From positions 1-32,768 of the forward strand of contig JAJDYK010000023.1 of NCBI GenBank assembly GCA_022825185.1: DNA of 32,768 nt, written 5' to 3'. This document shows, one piece after another, positions 23,695 through 30,636 of the stretch (its first letter is position 1; the number at the start of each line of letters is the position of its first letter). This DNA is from Candidatus Latescibacterota bacterium. Its GTDB lineage: Bacteria > Latescibacterota > UBA2968 > UBA8231. Below the pieces are notes generated by a model that was not told where the DNA came from, did no database searches, and was given only the letters and a program-made list of their open reading frames with translations. The translations under genes were made by a program, and so were the position numbers.

Positions 23695-24569
23695 TCCTTG
23701 ACGCTCCCCAGCATGATCCCGCGCACGAAGTACTTCTGCACGAACGGATAGACCAACAGCATCGGCAGAATGGTAACGACCACCGTCGCCGCCTTGATCG
23801 TCTCGGGCGTAAACTCGGTGATGTTCGGATCAACCAATCCCTGCTCGATCAGTTCGATGCTGTTCTCGATGACGATCCGCTGCAAAAAGGTCTGCAAGAC
23901 CTGATTCTCGTCCGATGCGATATAGAGCATGGCGTCGAACCAGTGATTCCAGTGCGCCACGGCCGTCCACAGCCCAATCGTCGCCAGCACTGGCTTGGAA
24001 AGAGGCACGTATATCCTAAAGAGAATGTTGAACTCGCTGGCCCCGTCGATCTTGGCGGATTCAGCTAGGCTTTCGGGAATGGCCTGAAAGAAATTTTTGA
24101 CCACGATGATGTTGAAGGCCGTCAGCATCTGCGGCAGCACCAGCGCCCATATTGAGTCGATCAGCCCCAAGTTTTTGACCAGCAGGTAGTTGGGCACAAT
24201 ACCGCCGCTAAAGAGCATGGTAAAAAGCACCAAGAACAGCAGTGGGCTTCGGTGCGGCATTTCGCGCCGCGCCAGCGGGTAGGCTGTCAGGCAAGTAAAA
24301 AAGAGCGTCAGCGCCGTGCCCAAGACCGTGCGCAGGACCGAATTGGTGAACCCAGTGACGATTTCGGGATTGGACAGCACCATGCGGTACGAGGTCAGCG
24401 AAATGTCACTCGGGTAGAGGTGCAGGCTGGCGCGCATGGCCTCGGCAGCGCTACTCAACGACATCGAGATCGTGTACACGAACGGATAGAGCGCCATCAG
24501 CCCGACCAACCCCAACACCGTCAAGTTAAAGACGTTAAAGATCTTCTCACCTCGCGTGCGGCTTACCAT
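23691..24569 (-). CDS. Carbohydrate ABC transporter permease, LplC/YtcP-like
   Basis: 292 residues with six hydrophobic segments. The EAA loop that contacts the ATPase is at about 165-192 (PESLAESAKIDGASEFNILF with the following IYVPLSKP). The N-terminal EKIFNVFNLTVLGLVGLMALYPF and the central LFTMLFSGGIVPNYLLVKNLGL are characteristic of the YtcP/LplC branch of CUT1 permeases. It is the second gene of the leftward pair; its start overlaps the previous gene's stop (ATGGTAA). These permeases move oligosaccharides or, in the LplABC group, complex uronates/alginate-like sugars. No binding protein or ATPase gene is next to this pair in the window. Family assignment is confident; the substrate is unknown. 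Confidence 0.9.
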   Translation of the reverse strand: MVSRTRGEKIFNVFNLTVLGLVGLMALYPFVYTISMSLSSAAEAMRASLHLYPSDISLTSYRMVLSNPEIVTGFTNSVLRTVLGTALTLFFTCLTAYPLARREMPHRSPLLFLVLFTMLFSGGIVPNYLLVKNLGLIDSIWALVLPQMLTAFNIIVVKNFFQAIPESLAESAKIDGASEFNILFRIYVPLSKPVLATIGLWTAVAHWNHWFDAMLYIASDENQVLQTFLQRIVIENSIELIEQGLVDPNITEFTPETIKAATVVVTILPMLLVYPFVQKYFVRGIMLGSVKE

Positions 24570-25468
24570 ATGCCCTGTTCCCCTCCGCTGAGCCGCCGGG
24601 CCAGCGAGTTAGCCAGCACCACCATCAACAAACCGACCACGGACTTGAAAAGTCCGGCACCCGTAGCCAGCCCAAAGTCCATCAGCACGATCCGCCGCAG
24701 GACGTAAGTGTCGATAATGTCGGCCGCGTCGTACACCATGGGATTGTACATGTTGTAAATCTGGTCAAAGCCAGCGTTGAGCACGTGGCCTAAGTTGAGG
24801 ATGAAAAGCGTGATAATCGTCGGCACCAGCCCCGGGATGGTGATGTGCAAGGTCTGCTTCCAGCGCCCGGCTCCATCGACGACGGCCGCCTCGTACAGAT
24901 CGGGAGAAATCCCAGCCAAGGCCGCCAAGTAAATAACCGCCCCATAGCCAGCCGCCTGCCAAATCCCGGTGACAATGACCACGACGATAAACCAGAAGTC
25001 GTTGGTGAGGAACTCAATCGGAGAGATGCCGAAGAGCTGGGAAATCTGGTTGGCCGGTCCGCTCTGCGAAAAAATCATCAGGAAGATGCCGCCCAAGATC
25101 ACCCACGAGAGAAAGTAGGGGATATAAGTCACCGTCTGCACGGTGCGCTTGTACCAGGAGACGCGGATCTCATTGAGCATCAGCGCCAGCGCGATCGGCG
25201 CGAAAAAACCGAACAGCAAGCGCAACAAGCTGATGGTGACCGTGTTGCGCAGGGCATTGGGAAAGTCCGCCCCGCCAAAGAGGCGGGAGAAATTCTCTAA
25301 CCCGCTCCACTCGCTGCCCAAGATGCCGGCGCTCAGGCGAAACTCCTTAAAGGCGAGCACCAGCCCGAACATGGGCAGGTAATTGAAGACGAGAAAAAAG
25401 GCCAGCCCCGGTGCCACCAGCAGCAACAGCCCTTTGTGTCTGCGGTACTGCGTCAGTACTTCGCTCAT
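24563..25468 (-). CDS. Carbohydrate ABC transporter permease, LplB/YteP-like
   Basis: 301 residues from an ATG preceded by TGAGGAT; an upstream in-frame start six codons earlier lies before that site. Six transmembrane segments and the EAA loop (about 188-214, SPDLYEAAVVDGAGRWKQTL then HITIPGL). The segment YLPMFGLVLAFKEF, the SYKRTVQTVTYIPYFLSWVI-like stretch (here WYKRTVQTVTYIPYFLSW) and GLFKSVVGLLMVVLANSLAR are hallmarks of the YteP/LplB branch. It is the first gene of the leftward pair and is divergently transcribed from a MalF-like permease gene only 64 bases away. It should heterodimerise with the YtcP-like product of the next gene. Confidence 0.9.
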   Translation of the reverse strand: MSEVLTQYRRHKGLLLLVAPGLAFFLVFNYLPMFGLVLAFKEFRLSAGILGSEWSGLENFSRLFGGADFPNALRNTVTISLLRLLFGFFAPIALALMLNEIRVSWYKRTVQTVTYIPYFLSWVILGGIFLMIFSQSGPANQISQLFGISPIEFLTNDFWFIVVVIVTGIWQAAGYGAVIYLAALAGISPDLYEAAVVDGAGRWKQTLHITIPGLVPTIITLFILNLGHVLNAGFDQIYNMYNPMVYDAADIIDTYVLRRIVLMDFGLATGAGLFKSVVGLLMVVLANSLARRLSGGEQGIW

Positions 25469-25493
25469 AGTATCCTCATTGACCAAGCAGCGC

Positions 25494-25522
25494 TTGACAT
25501 CCTAGGCACCTTTGTTTAGTTC
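25494..25522 (+). promoter_or_regulatory. Candidate promoter in the divergent permease intergenic region
   Basis: A perfect -35 hexamer TTGACA (25494-25499) is followed by a 17-base spacer and a poor -10 (TAGTTC, 25517-25522). If used, transcription would begin only a few bases before the MalF-like ATG at 25533, which has no ribosome site, so the message could be leaderless. The opposite half shows no clear promoter for the leftward pair. Confidence 0.35.
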
Positions 25523-25532
25523 CACCTGCGCC

Positions 25533-26420
25533 ATGCGACGAACTTCCATCGAAAACTCGACCGCTTCGGCGCTGCTCTGCGGCCCCGCCGTACTCCTCTA
25601 CCTAGCCTTTTTCGCCCTGCCGACCCTGCTCGGGTTTGCCTACGGCCTAACCGACTGGTCTGGCTGGACCAAAGATCCCCGCTTTATCGGCTTGGACAAC
25701 TTCCGCGAGTTGCTCGACGACGATCGCTTCTTCGCCGCTTTGCGCTTCACCCTCTTTGAAACGGCCATGATCGTCGTCGGCTACACCTCGCTGTCGCTAG
25801 TTTTAGCCGTGCTCCTAGACCGCATGAAGGTCATGCGCGGCTTAGTGCGCGGCCTGTTTTTCTACCCGTTTATCCTCAGCATTCTCGTCAGCGCCTTACT
25901 CTTCCAATATCTGGCCAACTACCGCACCGGCGCCATAAACACCCTGCTGCGCGCCTTTGGTTTCGACGTGCTGGCCCAAGACTGGATGGGCGACCCAGCG
26001 CTAGTGCCCTACTTCATCCTCGCCTTGGTCCTCTGGCACGGCCTCGGCTTCTACACCACCATCTTCCTCGCCGGACTACAGACCATCCCCAACGAACTCT
26101 ACGAGGCCGCGCAGATCGACGGAGCCGGCCCTTTAGCCACCTTCTACCGCGTCCAAGTCCCAGTGCTCATGCCAATGATTAAGACCAACTCGGTCATCGC
26201 CCTAATCACCGGCATCAACCTCTTCCCGCAGATCTTGGTCACCACCCAAGGCGGCCCCGGCTACCGCACCTTTACCGCCGGTTACTACATCTACTGGCTC
26301 GGCACGGAAAACGACCGCCAGGGCTATGCTTCGGCCATCGCCTTTGTCGTCTTCGCCTTCCTAGTCTTGGTCGCCGCCCTGCAAGTCGCCTTTTTCCAGC
26401 GCCGCGAGACCGACCTGTGA
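25533..26420 (+). CDS. Sugar ABC transporter permease, MalF/UgpA-like
   Basis: 295 residues from the ATG chosen here; a TTG seven codons earlier is possible but has no ribosome site either. Six membrane segments, the CUT1 N-terminus PAVLLYLAFFALPTLLGFAYG with LTDWSGW and FIGLDNFRELL, and the EAA loop at about 185-212 (PNELYEAAQIDGAGPLATFY then RVQVPVLMP). The later GGPGYRTFTAGYYIYW block is also typical. It begins the rightward transporter operon and ends in a GTGA overlap with the MalG-like permease, its expected heterodimer partner. It belongs to a different CUT1 branch from the leftward permeases, so these are two distinct transporters. Substrate unknown. Confidence 0.92.
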   Translation: MRRTSIENSTASALLCGPAVLLYLAFFALPTLLGFAYGLTDWSGWTKDPRFIGLDNFRELLDDDRFFAALRFTLFETAMIVVGYTSLSLVLAVLLDRMKVMRGLVRGLFFYPFILSILVSALLFQYLANYRTGAINTLLRAFGFDVLAQDWMGDPALVPYFILALVLWHGLGFYTTIFLAGLQTIPNELYEAAQIDGAGPLATFYRVQVPVLMPMIKTNSVIALITGINLFPQILVTTQGGPGYRTFTAGYYIYWLGTENDRQGYASAIAFVVFAFLVLVAALQVAFFQRRETDL

Positions 26421-27235
26421 AACGCCGCCTACCCCTCTTCGAGATCGGGATGCTGCTCTTAGGGCTGCTCTACGTGTCGCCCTGTGCTCTAGCGCTACTC
26501 AACTCGTTCAAGACCCTGCCGGAAATCATCCGCTCTCCCGTGGCACCCCCCGAGGCACCAACCCTCGAAAACTACCACTACATCTTCACCGGCATCAAGC
26601 TAGCCGCGCCGATGTTCAACAGCCTGCTGATGTGCGTTGCCGTCATCACCACCCTCATCGTTGTTGCCTCCATGGCTGCGTACTCCCTCACGCGCCGCCG
26701 TATGCGCACCGGCAATTTATGGCGCATCTTCTTCTTGGCCGGGATCACCGTGCCGTTCCAGATCCTCATGTTGCCGCTCTTGCGCCAATTCAACTACCTC
26801 GGCATCGGCTACACGTACTTTGCTCTCTGGCTGCACTACGTATCCTACGGCCTGCCCCTGTGCTTGTTCATCTACAGCAGCTTCATGCGCTCCATCCCCC
26901 GCGATCTCGAAGAAGCCGCGCTGATCGACGGCTGCACGCCCTTTGGTACCTTCTGGCGCGTGATCTTCCCGCTGCTGACGCCCTGCACAGTGACGATCAT
27001 CATCTTTTGGGGCCTCTTTACCTGGAACGACTTTCCCCACGCATTCATCCTCATGGGCACCAACAAGGGCGAGTTGGCCTTCGTGCAACTCTGGCGCTTT
27101 CTCTCGGACAGGTACGTCAAGAACTGGAACTACATCTTCGCCGGCGTCGTGGTCTTGTCGCTGCCCGTCACTATACTCTATCTTGCCATGCAGCGCCGCT
27201 TCGTCAAGGGCCTGACTGCTGGCTCCATTCGCTGA
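26417..27235 (+). CDS. Sugar ABC transporter permease, MalG/UgpE-like
   Basis: 272 residues from a GTG overlapping the stop of the MalF-like gene (GTGA). Six membrane segments, LLYVSPCALALLNSFKTLPE near the N-terminus, APTLENYHYIF, and the EAA loop at about 160-189 (PRDLEEAALIDGCTPFGTFW then RVIFPLLTP). FWGLFTWNDFPHAFILMG is the usual segment after the loop. The protein ends MQRRFVKGLTAGSIR, the standard MalG-type C-terminus. It pairs with the upstream permease and works with the binding protein encoded 13 bases downstream. The ATPase must come from elsewhere in the genome. Confidence 0.92.
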   Translation: MKRRLPLFEIGMLLLGLLYVSPCALALLNSFKTLPEIIRSPVAPPEAPTLENYHYIFTGIKLAAPMFNSLLMCVAVITTLIVVASMAAYSLTRRRMRTGNLWRIFFLAGITVPFQILMLPLLRQFNYLGIGYTYFALWLHYVSYGLPLCLFIYSSFMRSIPRDLEEAALIDGCTPFGTFWRVIFPLLTPCTVTIIIFWGLFTWNDFPHAFILMGTNKGELAFVQLWRFLSDRYVKNWNYIFAGVVVLSLPVTILYLAMQRRFVKGLTAGSIR

Positions 27236-27248
27236 GGACTCCACTCCC

Positions 27249-28550
27249 ATGCCCCTTGCCAAATTCGCAACCTTTGCCCTCGCCGCCCTCCTCGCCTTCG
27301 GAGCATGCGCCAGCGAGGAAGACGCCAGCGTCGTGCGCGTCACCCGCAATATCGGCGGCCGACCCGGCTTCCAGGTCCACTGGGACATCTGGAAGGCCAC
27401 CTTCGAGCGCCAAAACCCCGGCTGGACGCTGGAACTGATCGACTTGGGCAACGAAGACGCTGGCGCGTACTACCGCCGCGCCATTGCCACCGGCGACCTG
27501 CCCCACGTGGTAATGACCCTCGATTACACCAAATTCCTAGCCAATGGCGACCACTTGCTCCCCATTCCCCGCGCTATATACGACCGGGTAGGCCAAAACT
27601 TGCCGCCGTTGCACAACGGCCAGTACTACACAGCCCAAGTCGGTCGCCAGATCACTGGCATCGCCGTCAACAAGCGCATCTGGGCCGAGGCCGGCATTAC
27701 CGAGCCGCCGCAGACTTGGGACGCCTTTATCGCGGCCTTGCACCAGATAAAAGACGCTGGGTACAAGCCGCTCGTCTATGGAGGCCGCGAGTGGTCGGCT
27801 GGAGTGCCTCTCTCCTACGCGATCCAGACCAACCTGTACGACCCAACCCGCCCAGCCGACGAGCCTTCTTGGACGGTGCGCCGCGACCGCGGCGAAATCA
27901 CCTTTGCCTCCGACCCGCTAATGCGCCCCATCATGGCAAACATGATCGCGCTTATCGACAACTTCGTCGAGAAAGGCTCGCTGAGCGACGGGTACAACGA
28001 AGAGCAGCGCGATTTCTTCAACGAGCACGCCGCCACTTGGATGATGGGCTGCTGGATGAGCGGCGACGTCGAGCCGCTACAGGTCAACTTTGAAATCGAG
28101 TACTGGCCCGTTCCCTCCATGACCGGCCACCAGCCCCTCTTCATTAACACCTCCAACCAGCAGCGCGGCTGGGCCATGACCTCCAGCGCCCAAGGCATGT
28201 ACTACGACAAAGCCCTCGCCGTGCTCGAAGCCTACTACCACCCAGAAGTCTATCAAGCGTATCTCAACGCCGAGGGCATGTTGCTCAACGCCACCCAAAT
28301 CGAAGGCGTCGATGGCCCCAAAAGCACCTGGGGACCAACCCAGCGCCTCTTCGAGCGCATGAGCACCAACCTCGACCACTGGGGCTGGACGCCCGGCTAC
28401 TTCATCTCGATTGAGGACTACCCCCCCACCGGCTTCGTCCTCACCTTGGCCCGCATCATGCAGGAAATCCAGGCCGGCAACCGCGACATTGACGCACTGC
28501 TCAAAATGCTCGACGACGACTGGGAGGCCGGGCGCAAGGGAAGCAAGTGA
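27249..28550 (+). CDS. ABC transporter solute-binding lipoprotein (family 1 sugar-binding)
   Basis: 433 residues starting with a lipoprotein signal (MPLAKFATFALAALLAFGAC, Cys20). The mature protein has the layout of an extracellular solute-binding protein: HWDIWKATFERQNPGWTLEL near 44-63, then LPHVVMTLDYTKFLANGDHL, QITGIAVNKRIWAEAGITEP with PQTWDAFIAALHQIKDAGYK (the most typical block), and a C-terminal helical part with AGNRDIDALLKMLDDDWEAG. It should deliver an oligosaccharide to the MalF/MalG-like permeases upstream. The ligand cannot be read from the sequence. Its stop overlaps the start of a DUF6785 gene (TGATG), so the two are probably made together. Confidence 0.92.
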   Translation: MPLAKFATFALAALLAFGACASEEDASVVRVTRNIGGRPGFQVHWDIWKATFERQNPGWTLELIDLGNEDAGAYYRRAIATGDLPHVVMTLDYTKFLANGDHLLPIPRAIYDRVGQNLPPLHNGQYYTAQVGRQITGIAVNKRIWAEAGITEPPQTWDAFIAALHQIKDAGYKPLVYGGREWSAGVPLSYAIQTNLYDPTRPADEPSWTVRRDRGEITFASDPLMRPIMANMIALIDNFVEKGSLSDGYNEEQRDFFNEHAATWMMGCWMSGDVEPLQVNFEIEYWPVPSMTGHQPLFINTSNQQRGWAMTSSAQGMYYDKALAVLEAYYHPEVYQAYLNAEGMLLNATQIEGVDGPKSTWGPTQRLFERMSTNLDHWGWTPGYFISIEDYPPTGFVLTLARIMQEIQAGNRDIDALLKMLDDDWEAGRKGSK

Positions 28551-30445
28551 TGCGCTCCGCCCTCGAATGGACGCTGGCCATGGCGCTGTGCGTCGGCCAC
28601 AACTTCATCGGGGTGCGCAGCTACATCCTGCTCGACCGCTACTCGGGCTACGCCGACCACTTCAACACCGTCGGCGTCATCTTCGCCCTGTTCTGGGTCG
28701 CGCTTACCGCCCTGTTGCTCGCGCTGATTCGGCCCTTTCTGCGGCTGCCAACTTCGACTTTTGCCCTCATCTACGCCGCACTAATGGTAGCCACAGTCAT
28801 GCCGACCATGGGCTTTGGCGGCTATTTCATCCCCCTGCTCGCCGGCGTCTTCTACTACGCCACCCCGGAAAACAACTGGCGCGAACTCCTCTGGGACCAC
28901 ATCCCCGACTGGGCCGCTCCGCGCGACCTAGAGATGATCCGCAACCTCTTCGAGGGAGCCCCAGCAGGTGCGCCGCTGCCGTGGGACGCCTGGCTCGGCC
29001 CTTCTATCTTCTGGGGCCTGTTCATGGTCGCCTTCTTCTTGGTCAGCTTCGCGCTCATCGCCCTGCTTCACCACCAATGGGCCAGCGGCGAGCGCTTGGT
29101 CTATCCCCTAGCAGTAGTGCCAACGGCGATGGTCGAGAGCGTGGAAAACCCGGCCAAAAGCCTCTTTAAGAATCCGCTGTTCTGGGTCGGTTTTTTCATC
29201 GCTGGGATCATCCCCACCGTCAACATGCTCGACCAAGTGTTCGACTTTGAGACCATCAACAACTTCGGCATTCCCTCCACGCGCATATTTTTGCGCCGCA
29301 TCGGCATCTCCTATGGAATCAACGTCAATTTCCTCGTCATCGGCTTGAGTTACCTGCTCAACCTCAATGTGCTCTTGAGCGTCTGGCTCTTTCACATCCT
29401 CATCTATCTCGAACACGGCCTGTTGGGCTTTTTAGGAGTTGTCGTCAACCTCCCCGCCCAGCCGCACCAGCAGGTCTCAGTGCTGATGTCGCACCAGCAG
29501 ATGGGGGCGCTCATTTTCCTGATCCTCTCGTCGCTGTGGATGTCGCGCGACTTCCTCAAAGACCAATGGCGCGCTATCGTCAGCGGCACCAGAGGCCCGA
29601 ACACACACCTGCCCTCGCCGCGCACCTCGGCGCTGATGGGGGGCGTCGGCTTGGTCTATATGGCGTACTTCCTCTACGCCACCGGCCTTTCCCTCGTCTG
29701 GAGCTTGGCCTTTCTGCTGGTCGCGCTGTTGGTCTTCTTGGGCACGGCGCGCTTGCTGGTACAGACCGGCTTGGGACGGCTGCGCGCGCCCCACTCCATA
29801 CCACCGATTCTTACCAACATCTTCGGCACGGCCTATTTCGGCGATAAGGGCCTCACCGCTATGGGGCTCAACATGGTCTGGGCCGCGGACGTGCAACTGT
29901 TCTTCATGGGCACCATGGCCCACGCCTTCAAGGTCTGCGAGGAGGTCAAGGAGAAAATCAGCGCCCGCAAGCTGCTGTTCTTCCTCGCCTCCGCCCTCGT
30001 CGTCAGCGCAATCACCACCATCGTGGTCTATATCTGGCTGGGCTATCAGCACGGCATGATGCACGGCTTCCGCTGGTACTACATCAACTCGCCGTTGAGC
30101 AAATGGGGCTGGGTCGCCAAAACGGTCAACAACCCGCATCCGCCCCAACACCTAACCACCCTGTTCACCGGCATCGGCGCTGGACTCGCCGGACTACTTT
30201 CCTTTGCCCAGCACCGCCTCGCCGGCTGGCCGCTGCATCCAGTGGGGCTGGCCGTGGCCCTGACCAATACCGTGCGCGGCGACTGGTTTGGGATATTCCT
30301 CGCCTGGCTCGTTAAGTCGATTCTGATCAGCTACGGCGGGGTCATTCTATACAGAAAAGTGCGGCCGCTCTTTCTGGGATTTATCATGGGAGCTTGCGTC
30401 GGCGTGGGCGGCTCGTCTTTGGTCTATTCTTTTTACTACTTCTGA
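28550..30445 (+). CDS. DUF6785/DUF6784-family polytopic membrane protein (copy 2)
   Basis: 631 residues from the ATG that overlaps the binding-protein stop (TGATG); a GTG one codon earlier is also in frame. About 14 hydrophobic segments. It shares with copy 1 the blocks GVFYYATPENNWRELL, HIPDW, GERLVYPLAVVPTAM, QTGLGRLRAP, GLNMVWAADVQLFFMG, WPLHPVGLAVAL and YGGVILYRKVRPLFLGFIMG. Both therefore are DUF6785 with a C-terminal DUF6784 part and an OPT-transporter-like topology. Being fourth gene of a sugar ABC operon, with translational coupling to the binding protein, makes a role tied to the same solute likely, either as an alternative uptake route or as an accessory membrane partner. The stop overlaps the convergent YwbE gene by ten bases. 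Confidence 0.82.
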   Translation: MRSALEWTLAMALCVGHNFIGVRSYILLDRYSGYADHFNTVGVIFALFWVALTALLLALIRPFLRLPTSTFALIYAALMVATVMPTMGFGGYFIPLLAGVFYYATPENNWRELLWDHIPDWAAPRDLEMIRNLFEGAPAGAPLPWDAWLGPSIFWGLFMVAFFLVSFALIALLHHQWASGERLVYPLAVVPTAMVESVENPAKSLFKNPLFWVGFFIAGIIPTVNMLDQVFDFETINNFGIPSTRIFLRRIGISYGINVNFLVIGLSYLLNLNVLLSVWLFHILIYLEHGLLGFLGVVVNLPAQPHQQVSVLMSHQQMGALIFLILSSLWMSRDFLKDQWRAIVSGTRGPNTHLPSPRTSALMGGVGLVYMAYFLYATGLSLVWSLAFLLVALLVFLGTARLLVQTGLGRLRAPHSIPPILTNIFGTAYFGDKGLTAMGLNMVWAADVQLFFMGTMAHAFKVCEEVKEKISARKLLFFLASALVVSAITTIVVYIWLGYQHGMMHGFRWYYINSPLSKWGWVAKTVNNPHPPQHLTTLFTGIGAGLAGLLSFAQHRLAGWPLHPVGLAVALTNTVRGDWFGIFLAWLVKSILISYGGVILYRKVRPLFLGFIMGACVGVGGSSLVYSFYYF

Positions 30446-30636
30446 TCACACACCTGCTTGACTCTGCCGACTTCGCCGCTCTCCAAGCGCACCTTAATCC
30501 CGTGCGGATGCGTCGCCGACTTGGTCAGAATATCCCGCACCACGCCCTCGGTCAGCCGCCCCGTGCGCTGGTCCTGCTTCTGCACAATGACAACGCGCAT
30601 CCCACGCTCTACATCGGCCCGTCTCGTTCCGTTCAT
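30436..30636 (-). CDS. ywbE: YwbE family protein
   Basis: 66 residues, starting at an ATG that overlaps the stop of the DUF3604 gene (ATGA). A longer frame exists but the upstream 42 codons are a low-complexity shadow of that gene. The sequence GMRVVIVQKQDQRTGRLTEG followed by VVRDILTKSATHPHGIKVRL and a final EVGRVKQV is the whole of the YwbE (DUF2196) family, which is normally about 60-65 residues. It looks like a small beta-barrel, SH3-like domain; the function is not established. It is the last gene of the leftward sulfatase-DUF3604 unit and its 3' end overlaps the 3' end of the convergent DUF6785 gene. Confidence 0.92.
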   Translation of the reverse strand: MNGTRRADVERGMRVVIVQKQDQRTGRLTEGVVRDILTKSATHPHGIKVRLESGEVGRVKQVCDQK

